DNA from: DAIDKA01 sp036267975
GTDB taxonomy: Bacteria > Pseudomonadota > Gammaproteobacteria > Steroidobacterales > Steroidobacteraceae
NCBI GenBank assembly: GCA_036267975.1
Contig: DATAVA010000022.1
Coordinates: forward strand, 1-64,000
DNA length: 64,000 nucleotides
Direction: 5' to 3'
The stretch's first letter is position 1, and the number at the start of each line of letters is the position of its first letter. The position numbers were made by a program, and so were the translations under genes. Shown one piece after another: positions 1 to 6,572 of this stretch. The notes beneath the pieces are model-generated. The model searched no databases. It was not told where the DNA came from and saw only the letters and a program-made list of their open reading frames with translations.

Positions 1-142
1 CGGCACCTCGCTGATGATTGTGGTGGTGGTAGTGATGGATTTCATGTCGCAGCTGCAGGCTCACATGATGTCCCATCAGTATCCGGGTCTGCTCAAGAAG
101 GCGAACCTGCTCGGCTACGGCCGCACAGGGGCGGGCGGCTGA
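1..142 (+). CDS. secY: SecY, C-terminal end (partial)
   Basis: The window opens inside an open frame that encodes 46 residues before a TGA. It starts with a hydrophobic helix (SLMIVVVVVMDF), continues with SQLQAHMMSHQYPGL, and ends in a basic, Gly-rich tail. This matches the last transmembrane helix and cytoplasmic tail of SecY, the pore subunit of the SecYEG translocon in the inner membrane. The identification rests on this tail and on position: SecY lies directly upstream of rpmJ-rpsM in the gammaproteobacterial spc/alpha region. The 5' part of the gene is outside the window. Confidence 0.93.
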   Translation, partial: GTSLMIVVVVVMDFMSQLQAHMMSHQYPGLLKKANLLGYGRTGAGG

Positions 143-175
143 CGCCTCGCACGCCGATATTTACGGAACATCCTC

Positions 176-289
176 ATGAAAGTACGTCCATCCGTCAAAA
201 AGATCTGCAAGAACTGCAAGATCGTGCGCCGTCGGCGCGTGGTCTATGTGATCTGCAGCGACCAGCGCCACAAGCAGAGACAGGGTTGA
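176..289 (+). CDS. rpmJ: 50S ribosomal protein L36
   Basis: A 37-residue protein begins MKVRPSVKKICKNCKIVRR and ends HKQRQG, the length and sequence of bacterial L36. Cys11, Cys14, Cys27 and His32 form the zinc-ribbon ligands, so this is the zinc-binding (C+) form. L36 is a small, late-assembling protein of the large subunit. It sits 33 nt after secY and 4 nt before rpsM, the usual link between the spc and alpha operons. The gene is short and easily missed by automatic callers. Confidence 0.97.
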   Translation: MKVRPSVKKICKNCKIVRRRRVVYVICSDQRHKQRQG

Positions 290-293
290 ACTT

Positions 294-674
294 ATGGCTC
301 GCATAGCCGGCATCAATATTCCGATGAACAAGCACGTGTGGGTGGGCTTGCAGCACATCTACGGTGTGGGCCGCACCCGCGCGGTCGAGGTGTGCGTGGC
401 AGCCGGGGTCGACCCGCACACGCGCGTGAAGGATCTGACCGAGCCCGAGGTTAACGGCCTGCGCTCGCAGATCGCGAAATTCGCGGTCGAGGGCGACCTG
501 CGCCGCGAAGTTTCGATGAACATCAAGCGCCTGATGGACCTGGGTTCCTACCGGGGCATCCGGCACCGGCGCGGACTCCCCGTCCGCGGCCAGCGTACCA
601 AGACCAATGCGCGTACACGCAAGGGCCCGCGCAAGCAGGCCGTCAAGCTGAACGCACCGCCGGGCAAGGCGTAA
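294..674 (+). CDS. rpsM: 30S ribosomal protein S13
   Basis: 126 residues beginning MARIAGINIPMNKHVWVGLQ. S13 sits in the head of the small subunit and contacts the P-site tRNA and the intersubunit bridges. The helix-two-turn-helix segment and the RGIRHRRGLPVRGQRTKTNART block are diagnostic. The C-terminal tail (KGPRKQAVKLNAPPGKA) is slightly longer than in E. coli (118 residues). It lies 4 nt after rpmJ and is transcribed with rpsK, rpsD, rpoA and rplQ. In E. coli the alpha operon is repressed by S4 acting on the rpsM leader; the 4-nt gap here leaves little room for a separate leader. Confidence 0.98.
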   Translation: MARIAGINIPMNKHVWVGLQHIYGVGRTRAVEVCVAAGVDPHTRVKDLTEPEVNGLRSQIAKFAVEGDLRREVSMNIKRLMDLGSYRGIRHRRGLPVRGQRTKTNARTRKGPRKQAVKLNAPPGKA

Positions 675-689
675 CGAGGCAACAAGATA

Positions 690-1121
690 ATGGCCGATCA
701 GAAACAAGCACCGGGCGGCGCGAACAGCGCGCAGACCGGCGGTCCGAAGAAAGGGCCGAAAAAGGCGCGCAAGAATGTGCTCGACGGGATCGCGCACGTG
801 CACGCCAGCTTCAACAACACCATCATCACGATCACCGATCGTCAGGGCAACACGCTGTCCTGGGCGACCTCCGGTGGTTGCGGATTCCGCGGCTCGCGCA
901 AGAGCACGCCGTTTGCGGCGCAGGTCGCCGCCGAGAAAGCCGGTGTTGCCGCGCAGGAGCATGGCCTGAAGAACGTGGAGGTGCGCGTGGGTGGTCCGGG
1001 TCCCGGTCGCGAGTCGGCCGTGCGGGCGCTGAACACCTGCGGCTTGAAGATCACCAGTATTTCGGACGTGACGCCCATTCCGCACAATGGCTGCCGTCCC
1101 CCCAAGAAGCGCCGGGTCTAG
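690..1121 (+). CDS. rpsK: 30S ribosomal protein S11
   Basis: 143 residues. The core begins near residue 30 (LDGIAHVHASFNNTIITITD) and ends in the near-invariant PHNGCRPPKKRRV. S11 lines the platform of the small subunit near the E site. The start at 690 gives about 14 more residues (Gln/Gly/Ala/Lys-rich) than E. coli S11. No alternative ATG, GTG or TTG lies between this start and the core, so the extension appears genuine. It is co-transcribed with rpsM (15 nt upstream) and rpsD (19 nt downstream). Confidence 0.98.
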   Translation: MADQKQAPGGANSAQTGGPKKGPKKARKNVLDGIAHVHASFNNTIITITDRQGNTLSWATSGGCGFRGSRKSTPFAAQVAAEKAGVAAQEHGLKNVEVRVGGPGPGRESAVRALNTCGLKITSISDVTPIPHNGCRPPKKRRV

Positions 1122-1140
1122 GCCTCAAGGAACAAAGCAT

Positions 1141-1764
1141 ATGGCGCGTTACACCGGTCCCACCTGCAAGCTCGCGCGTCGCGAGGGCACGGATCTATTC
1201 CTGAAGAGTGGTGCGAAGCCGCTCGAGAGCAAGTGCAAGTTCCAGGTGCCCCCGGGCGGCATCAAGGGCGAGCGCCGTCAGCGCCTCTCGGACTACGGCA
1301 CGCAGCTGCGCGAGAAGCAGAAGCTGCGCCGCATGTACGGCGTGCTCGAGCGGCAGTTCAGCAACTATTACGAAGAGGCTGCGCGTCGCAGCGGTGCCAC
1401 GGGTGAAAACCTGCTGAAGCTGCTGGAGTGCCGCCTGGACAACGTCGTATATCGCATGGGTTTCGCGGTGACCCGCGCCGAAGCGCGCCAGTTGGTCAGC
1501 CACAAGGCCATCCTTGTAAACGACCAGGTCGTCACCATTGCCTCCTACCAGGTGCGCGCCGGGGATGTGCTGACGGTGCGCGAGAAGTCACGCAAGCAGC
1601 TGCGAATCGCGAACGCGCTGACGATGGCCCAGCAGGTCGGCCTGCCCGAATGGGTCGAAGTGGACGACAAGACCTTCAAGGGTGTGTTCCGCACTGTTCC
1701 GGCGCGCGATGAGATCCTGCCGGACATCAACGAGAACCTCGTCGTCGAGTTGTACTCGAAGTAA
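1141..1764 (+). CDS. rpsD: 30S ribosomal protein S4
   Basis: 207 residues from ATG 1141, beginning MARYTGPTCKLARREGTDLFLKSG; E. coli S4 has 206. An upstream in-frame ATG at 1087 lies inside rpsK and is not used: family members start exactly at MARY. The C-terminal half carries the S4 RNA-binding fold (RLDNVVYRMGFAVTRAEARQLVSHKAI). S4 nucleates assembly of the 16S rRNA 5' domain and in E. coli represses translation of the alpha operon. Two hairpins follow before rpoA (1774-1832). Confidence 0.98.
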   Translation: MARYTGPTCKLARREGTDLFLKSGAKPLESKCKFQVPPGGIKGERRQRLSDYGTQLREKQKLRRMYGVLERQFSNYYEEAARRSGATGENLLKLLECRLDNVVYRMGFAVTRAEARQLVSHKAILVNDQVVTIASYQVRAGDVLTVREKSRKQLRIANALTMAQQVGLPEWVEVDDKTFKGVFRTVPARDEILPDINENLVVELYSK

Positions 1765-1773
1765 TTCAAGCAG

Positions 1774-1832
1774 CCTGCGGATGTTCCGCGGGGGTCGGAC
1801 GGTAGTGATTATTGACCGTCCGATTTCGTTTT
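1774..1832 (+). terminator. Tandem hairpins between rpsD and rpoA, possible attenuator
   Basis: Two inverted repeats lie in the 103-nt rpsD-rpoA gap. The first is an 8-bp stem with one G-T pair and a TGT loop (CCTGCGGA/TCCGCGGG, 1774-1792). The second is a perfect 9-bp stem (TCGGACGGT at 1795-1803, ACCGTCCGA at 1815-1823) with an 11-nt loop, followed by TTTCGTTTT. This has the form of a weak intrinsic terminator or a processing site inside an operon. Its role in setting rpoA/rplQ levels relative to the upstream ribosomal genes is an inference. Confidence 0.5.
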
Positions 1833-1867
1833 ATCTGCGGCCGGTCAACCCGGCAAGGTGAGAAGCT

Positions 1868-2872
1868 ATGCAGGGATCAGTCGGAGAGTTCTTAAAGCCG
1901 CGTGTGGTCAAGGTGCAGCCGGTTGCGCCGCGCCAGGCACGCGTGGTCATCGAGCCGTTCGAGCGCGGCTTCGGCCACACGCTCGGCAACGCCCTGCGTC
2001 GCGTGTTGCTGTCATCCATGCCCGGCAGCGCCATCACTGAAGTCGAAATCGACGGCGTGCTGCACGAGTACACCAGCATCGAGGGTGTGCAGGAAGACGT
2101 GGTCGACATCCTGCTGAACCTGAAGCTGGTGGCGCTGCGCATGCATACGCGCGACAGTGCCGAACTGCGCCTGCACAAGAAGGGCCCGGGCCCGGTGACG
2201 GCCGGCGACATCCAGCTGGACCATGACGTCGAAGTCGTGAATCCCGACCTCGTGATCGCGAATCTCACCAAGGCCGGCGAACTGTCGATGACGCTGCGCG
2301 TCGAACGCGGCCGTGGCTACCGCCCGGCAGCTGCGCGTGCGGCGTTCGAGGAGCAGACGCGCCCGATCGGCCGGCTGCAGCTGGATGCCTCCTTCTCGCC
2401 CATTCGTCGAGTCACCTATTCGGTGGATGCGGCGCGCGTCGAGCAGCGCACGGACCTGGACAAGCTCGTCATCGACATCGAGACCAACGGCACGATCGAT
2501 GCCGAGGAAGCCATCCGGCGCGCCGGTGGCATTCTCAAGGATCAGCTGTCGGTATTCGTGGACCTGCAGGGGGAGGAGGAAGCCGCGACCAAGGTTTCCG
2601 AGATGCAGTTCGATCCGATCCTGCTGCGTCCCGTCGATGAGCTGGAGCTCACCGTGCGCAGTGCCAACTGCCTGAAGGCGGAGAACATCCACTACATCGG
2701 TGATCTGGTGCAGCGCACCGAGGTCGAGCTGCTGCGTACCCCGAACCTGGGCAAGAAGTCGCTGACCGAGATCAAGGAAGTCCTGCAGAGCCACGGCCTG
2801 ATGCTCGGCATGCGCCTGGATGGCTGGCCGCCGGCGGGACTGAAGCATGATGAGGAGCGGGACAGCATCTGA
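1868..2872 (+). CDS. rpoA: RNA polymerase alpha subunit
   Basis: 334 residues, beginning MQGSVGEFLKPRVVKVQPV. The N-terminal domain (about 1-235) carries the dimerisation motif FGHTLGNALRRVLLSSMPG. After a linker, the C-terminal domain (about 250-325) contains NCLKAENIHYIGDLVQRTE and TPNLGKKSLTEIKEVL, the surface that binds UP elements and activators such as CRP. Length and sequence match gammaproteobacterial RpoA. It is followed by rplQ after 28 nt. Confidence 0.98.
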   Translation: MQGSVGEFLKPRVVKVQPVAPRQARVVIEPFERGFGHTLGNALRRVLLSSMPGSAITEVEIDGVLHEYTSIEGVQEDVVDILLNLKLVALRMHTRDSAELRLHKKGPGPVTAGDIQLDHDVEVVNPDLVIANLTKAGELSMTLRVERGRGYRPAAARAAFEEQTRPIGRLQLDASFSPIRRVTYSVDAARVEQRTDLDKLVIDIETNGTIDAEEAIRRAGGILKDQLSVFVDLQGEEEAATKVSEMQFDPILLRPVDELELTVRSANCLKAENIHYIGDLVQRTEVELLRTPNLGKKSLTEIKEVLQSHGLMLGMRLDGWPPAGLKHDEERDSI

Positions 2873-2900
2873 TTGATGCACCCGATTGAGGATTTAAGAT

Positions 2901-3389
2901 ATGCGTCACCAACTGAGCGGTCGCCAGCTCTCGCGCAATGCGCCGCATCGGCATGCGATGCTGCGCAACATGAGCGTGTCGCTGCTGCGTCACGAGACCA
3001 TCCGTACGACCCTGCCGAAGGCCAAGGAACTGCGGCGCGTCGTCGAGCCGCTGATCACCCTGGCCAAGTCCGACAGCGAAGCGCACCGGCGCCTGGCGTT
3101 CGCGCGCCTGCGCGACATGGCCGTGGTCGAGAAACTGTTTGATGATCTCGGACCGCGCTTCAAGGCGCGTGCCGGCGGCTACACCCGCATCCTGCGCATG
3201 GTGCCCCGCGCCGGTGACAACGCGCCGATGGCGTTGATGCAGCTGGTCGACAAGGCCGGCGCTGTGGTCGCTGCCGAGAAGCCCGCTGCGGCCAAGCCCG
3301 CCCGCAAGAAGAAGGCGGCTGCTGCCAGCGAAGCGGCGGCCCCGGAAGCCTCGGCCAAGCCGCGGCGCCGCAAAAAGGCGGCTGCCTGA
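2901..3389 (+). CDS. rplQ: 50S ribosomal protein L17 with Ala/Lys-rich tail
   Basis: 162 residues. The N-terminal 120 (MRHQLSGRQLSRNAPHRHAM, then TLPKAKELRRVVEPLITLAK) are L17, a large-subunit protein near the exit tunnel. E. coli L17 has 127 residues. The extra C-terminal part is a low-complexity Ala/Lys/Pro tail with repeated ARKKKAAA- and RRRKKAAA-like units. Such tails occur in L17 of several GC-rich gammaproteobacteria. It is the last gene of the alpha operon and is followed by a terminator. Confidence 0.97.
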   Translation: MRHQLSGRQLSRNAPHRHAMLRNMSVSLLRHETIRTTLPKAKELRRVVEPLITLAKSDSEAHRRLAFARLRDMAVVEKLFDDLGPRFKARAGGYTRILRMVPRAGDNAPMALMQLVDKAGAVVAAEKPAAAKPARKKKAAAASEAAAPEASAKPRRRKKAAA

Positions 3390-3424
3390 GCGCGACTAAC
3401 GCAAACTTAATTGTTTGAGTGAAG

Positions 3425-3456
3425 ACCCCGCCAGCCGTGCGGGGTTTTTGCTTTTT
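3425..3456 (+). terminator. Intrinsic terminator of the alpha operon
   Basis: A 7-bp stem (ACCCCGC at 3425-3431, GCGGGGT at 3439-3445) with a 7-nt loop is followed by TTTTTGCTTTTT. It lies 35 nt after the rplQ stop and before mscL. Confidence 0.9.
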
Positions 3457-3507
3457 ACCCCCCATAATCGGCGCTGCCGTTTCGCATCGCGGCAATAAGG
3501 AGTCGCC

Positions 3508-3906
3508 ATGAGCTTGGGATCAGAATTCAAAGAATTTGCAATGAAGGGCAGCGTCATCGACCTGGCAGTCGGTGTCGTGATCGGCGCCGCCTTCGGCAAG
3601 ATCGTCGCCTCGCTGGTTGCGGACATCATCATGCCGCCCATCGGGGTACTCGTCGGGGGCATCAATTTCACCGACCTGGCGGTGAAGCTTGGCGTGGATC
3701 CGACCAATAAGCCGGTGCTGCTCCGGTACGGCAACTTCGCCCAGACCGTCCTGGAATTCCTGATCATCGCCTTCGTCATTTTCATGATGGTCAAGGCGAT
3801 CAATTCGCTCAAGCGCCCGCCCCCGCCCGGTGCGCCCGCAGCGCCTGCGCCGAGCCGCGAAGAGGTCCTGCTGACCGAAATCCGCGACCTGCTCGCCAAG
3901 CGTTAG
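3508..3906 (+). CDS. mscL: Large-conductance mechanosensitive channel MscL
   Basis: 132 residues. MscL is an inner-membrane homopentamer that opens under membrane tension and releases solutes on osmotic downshock. The N-terminal helix (SLGSEFKEFAMKGSVIDLAVGVVIGAAFGKIV) continues into TM1, with the second helix near residues 70-98. The C-terminal cytoplasmic helix is preceded by a Pro-rich RPPPPGAPAAPAP linker. ATG 3508 has a clear AATAAGGAG ribosome binding site. The gene is monocistronic; its stop abuts the convergent pepQ stop with no gap. Confidence 0.97.
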   Translation: MSLGSEFKEFAMKGSVIDLAVGVVIGAAFGKIVASLVADIIMPPIGVLVGGINFTDLAVKLGVDPTNKPVLLRYGNFAQTVLEFLIIAFVIFMMVKAINSLKRPPPPGAPAAPAPSREEVLLTEIRDLLAKR

Positions 3907-5286
3907 TCAGCTTTGGACGAAAGCATCCCGCGTCAGGTTCTCGCAGCCTGACGCGGTGACCGCCAGGTCATCCTCGATACGGATGCCGCCGAATCGGCGC
4001 AGCTGTTCGACCCGCGACCAGTTGATGTGGGTGCCGCGCGCGTCCGCGCGCGCCTCGCGCAGCAGCTGATCAATGAAATACAGCCCCGGCTCCATGGTGA
4101 CGACAAAGCCCGGCTCCAGGCGGCGTGCCAGACGCAGGTAAGGGTGACCGGCGGGGCGCGTAATCTCCCCACCCTCCGGGCCGCGCTGCAGGCCGCCCAC
4201 ATCATGTACCTGCAGTCCCAGCAGGTGCCCGATGCCATGGGGCATGAATACACCGGAAAGCCCGCTGGCGAGGGCCTCATCAGCGTCACAATCGATGAGG
4301 TCCGCTTCCCGCAGCACCGCCGCGAGCGCCCGATGTGCGGCCAGGTGGATCGCCGGCCAGTCGCTCCCCGCCCGCACCTGCGCGCACAGTCCCTGCTGGG
4401 CCCGCTCCATGGCCGCGATCAGGGCCGCAAAATCCCGGCCGTCCCCCGCGCCGCCGCCCGCCGCGAAGGTACGGGTGATGTCCGAGGCGTAGCCGTGCGC
4501 CTGCGCGCCGGCGTCTATCAGCAGCGAGTGGTGCGCTGCGGGAGGCTCGCGGCGCAGGTTTTGATAGTGCAACACACTGGCCGCTTCATTGAGGGCGACG
4601 ATCGCGTTGTAGGGCAATTCCTGCTCGCGCAGGCCGGTCGCCCCGACAAAGGCCTGATGGATGGCGTATTCACTGTCACCGGCCGCAAAGGCCGCTGCGG
4701 CCGCCTTATGGCCCCGGGCGCCACGACGATTTGCCAGTCGCAGCATTGATATTTCGTACGGCGTCTTCACCGCGCGCGTGAAATCCAGCGCCAGCAGGAG
4801 CTTTTCCGGGTTTTGGCCCGCAAGGCCCCAGGTGGCGATCGGCGCGCTCGATTCACCGATCAGCGCGACGCGTGACAGGTCCTGCGGCAGTGCGGCGCGT
4901 GCAGCCTCGAGGCTTGGCACCAGCTGTATTTCGAAATACCGGGTCCAGTCGCCCCGCGGTGTGCTGACCTGTTCGAACCAAAAATCCGGTGGTGCGCAGA
5001 TCAGCAATCGGGGGGTAGTACCGGGTTTTACATAGACGAAGCAGTCCGGAGCCGGGGGCAACGGACCCCATATGGAATACCAGGCCTGGGGCTTGAATGG
5101 ATAGCTCTGATCATCACGAAATACCGATAAAAGCAGGCCCGAATGCACCAGGGCCGCCTCGAGCGAGGCCGCCTGCAGGGCCCCGCTGAAGCGGGCCTGC
5201 AGGGTGTGCAGATGGTGCTCATATTCGGCACCCCCGTGAATCATTGGCTCGGCCATTGGATCATCCGCATGGGTTGTCACGGCCAT
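3907..5286 (-). CDS. pepQ: Xaa-Pro dipeptidase (M24B metallopeptidase)
   Basis: 459 residues. PepQ cleaves X-Pro dipeptides in the cytoplasm. The C-terminal pita-bread domain holds the five dinuclear metal ligands: Asp in LLIDAGA, Asp in ASDITRTF, His in PHGIGHLLGLQVHD, Glu in TMEPGLYF and Glu in GIRIEDD. E. coli PepQ has 443 residues and aligns from about EYEHHLHTLQARF, so ATGs at 5256 or 5244 are possible alternatives to 5286. None has a strong ribosome binding site. It is convergent with mscL. Confidence 0.93.
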   Translation of the reverse strand: MAVTTHADDPMAEPMIHGGAEYEHHLHTLQARFSGALQAASLEAALVHSGLLLSVFRDDQSYPFKPQAWYSIWGPLPPAPDCFVYVKPGTTPRLLICAPPDFWFEQVSTPRGDWTRYFEIQLVPSLEAARAALPQDLSRVALIGESSAPIATWGLAGQNPEKLLLALDFTRAVKTPYEISMLRLANRRGARGHKAAAAAFAAGDSEYAIHQAFVGATGLREQELPYNAIVALNEAASVLHYQNLRREPPAAHHSLLIDAGAQAHGYASDITRTFAAGGGAGDGRDFAALIAAMERAQQGLCAQVRAGSDWPAIHLAAHRALAAVLREADLIDCDADEALASGLSGVFMPHGIGHLLGLQVHDVGGLQRGPEGGEITRPAGHPYLRLARRLEPGFVVTMEPGLYFIDQLLREARADARGTHINWSRVEQLRRFGGIRIEDDLAVTASGCENLTRDAFVQS

Positions 5287-5477
5287 TCATTACGCTATGC
5301 TCCATTGTAGTCGTAGTCATCATCAGGTCGTGGTGGGGGGCTATGACAGTGCGCGCAGGCCGGCTCAAGCGCTGTTTTGGCGTAGGATCCGGTGGGCATT
5401 CATGACGGGGCGTTCACGAATGTTTAAAAACCGGCTGTAACTCTATAGAATTCTGCGCCGCGATCTGAAATCGCCAG

Positions 5478-5491
5478 ACTAACTAGTTAGT
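5478..5491. promoter_or_regulatory. 14-bp perfect palindrome upstream of the lipoprotein gene
   Basis: ACTAACTAGTTAGT is a perfect inverted repeat in the 256-bp gap between divergent pepQ and the lipoprotein gene. An AT-rich run (TTTTAAATTT) follows directly. The form suits a dimeric repressor site, for instance of the TetR type, but no such regulator lies in the window. No other feature is apparent in 5287-5542 apart from possible promoter elements near 5430-5455. Confidence 0.4.
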
Positions 5492-5542
5492 TTTAAATTT
5501 GGTCTCTCACCGTTTGCCTTTTCTTTTTCGGGGTACAGCTCA

Positions 5543-5764
5543 ATGAAGACAAAACTCGCTCTCAGCGCTCTCGTTGCCGCGCTCGCGCTGGTCGCCTGCG
5601 CCAAGACGGACACGACAGCTCCTGCCGCTGCAGATTCGGCCGCCGCGTCCGCCTCCTCGGCGGCCGATGCCGCTGCCGCCGCCTCCTCGTCGGCCAGTTC
5701 AGCGGCTGACGCAGCTGCCGCTGCCTCGGCTCCGTCGTCGGCGCCGGCTTCCAGCTCGCCGTAA
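5543..5764 (+). CDS. Small Ala/Ser-rich lipoprotein of unknown function
   Basis: 73 residues. The N-terminus MKTKLALSALVAALALVACAK is a lipoprotein signal with lipobox LVAC and Cys19 as the predicted acylated residue. The mature part of about 54 residues is almost entirely Ala, Ser, Pro and Asp, with a near-repeat (SSAADAAAAAS twice). It is probably an outer-membrane-anchored, disordered or weakly helical peptide. I do not recognise a family. It has a possible operator upstream and a terminator downstream, so it looks like its own transcription unit. Confidence 0.75.
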   Translation: MKTKLALSALVAALALVACAKTDTTAPAAADSAAASASSAADAAAAASSSASSAADAAAAASAPSSAPASSSP

Positions 5765-5813
5765 AGTAACAGTCGACGTTACTGATCCGAGTCCGACCGC
5801 GGGCTCGCAAATG

Positions 5814-5850
5814 GCCCGGACCGGCGCGCGAGCACGGCTCCGGGCTTTTT
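5814..5850 (+). terminator. Intrinsic terminator after the lipoprotein gene
   Basis: GCCCGGA (5814-5820) pairs with TCCGGGC (5839-5845), followed by TTTTTG. The loop region is GC-rich. A smaller hairpin, AGTAAC/GTTACT, lies at 5765-5783 right after the stop codon. The T-run ends 16 nt before the GNAT start. Confidence 0.75.
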
Positions 5851-5866
5851 GTTGAAGGAATGGACT

Positions 5867-6367
5867 GTGACCATCAGTCTGCGTGACGCCCGCACTGCGC
5901 GGGATGACCGCTCTTGGATCGCGAAGGTGTTCCGGGACTATATCGATGACCTCGATCCGCTGAGCACGGGGATCTTTCCGGTGCTCGGCGAGGTGGGTCA
6001 TCGCGAACCCGATCAGGTCGCGCGCTGGTTTGGCGATCCGAATGCCTTTCCACTGGTCATTGCGCAATCGCAGCTGCCGGTGGGCTTCGCGATGGTCGCG
6101 CGCGTGTCCGGTGGCGCGGCGGATTACCGCATGGGTGAATTCTTCATTGATCGTGCGCATCGCGGCCTCGGGCTGGGTCGCGGCGCCGTGCAGCTGATCC
6201 TCGATCGCTTCGCGGGTCGCTGGGAGATCACCGAGTATCAGCGCAATCCGATTGCGGTGAAGTTCTGGCGGCGGGTCGTGACCGCCTATACCGGCGGGCG
6301 CTTCGAGGAGCGCATCTTCAATGGCGAGGTGCGCCAGAGCTTCGAGTCGGGGCCGCGGCGACGTTAG
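5867..6367 (+). CDS. GNAT-family N-acetyltransferase
   Basis: 166 residues from GTG 5867, which has a GAAGGA site 7 nt upstream; an in-frame TTG at 5849 is less likely. The motif FFIDRAHRGLGLGRGAVQLILDRF is GNAT motif A, with the R-G-L-G-L-G acetyl-CoA loop. NPIAVKFWRRVV is the motif B region, as in small acetyltransferases related to YjaB/RimI-like enzymes. The substrate cannot be read from sequence. The 3' end overlaps the convergent small membrane protein gene by 50 nt. Confidence 0.85.
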   Translation: MTISLRDARTARDDRSWIAKVFRDYIDDLDPLSTGIFPVLGEVGHREPDQVARWFGDPNAFPLVIAQSQLPVGFAMVARVSGGAADYRMGEFFIDRAHRGLGLGRGAVQLILDRFAGRWEITEYQRNPIAVKFWRRVVTAYTGGRFEERIFNGEVRQSFESGPRRR

Positions 6368-6572
6368 ACCCGCAGCTGCCGCAGCCCTTCAGGGCCTGCA
6401 TCTGCAGCCCCGCTTTCATTCTCGCCGGCCAGCCCACATGCGCCCGCTGCGCCACCGGCAGCACTCGGTCCAGCAGCCACAGTCGCTGGCGAACGCCCAG
6501 CAGCCGCCACAGGCTGTAGAGCGCACTTGCCGCGACCAGCACCGCGATCACGCTCCACTGCGCGATGAGCAT
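6318..6572 (-). CDS. Small Cys-tailed membrane protein after feoB (DUF6587-like)
   Basis: 84 residues. An N-terminal transmembrane helix (LIAQWSVIAVLVAASALYSLWRLL) is followed by a basic stretch and a GCGSCGS motif near the C-terminus. It starts directly after the feoB stop. Small single-helix proteins with a Cys tail follow feoB in Xanthomonadales (annotated DUF6587) and, as unrelated types, in Firmicutes. A role in Fe(II) handling at the inner face of FeoB is an inference. The last 50 nt overlap the convergent GNAT gene, so the Cys motif is coded close to the other gene's 3' end. Confidence 0.7.
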   Translation of the reverse strand: MLIAQWSVIAVLVAASALYSLWRLLGVRQRLWLLDRVLPVAQRAHVGWPARMKAGLQMQALKGCGSCGSNVAAAPTRSSGAPRH

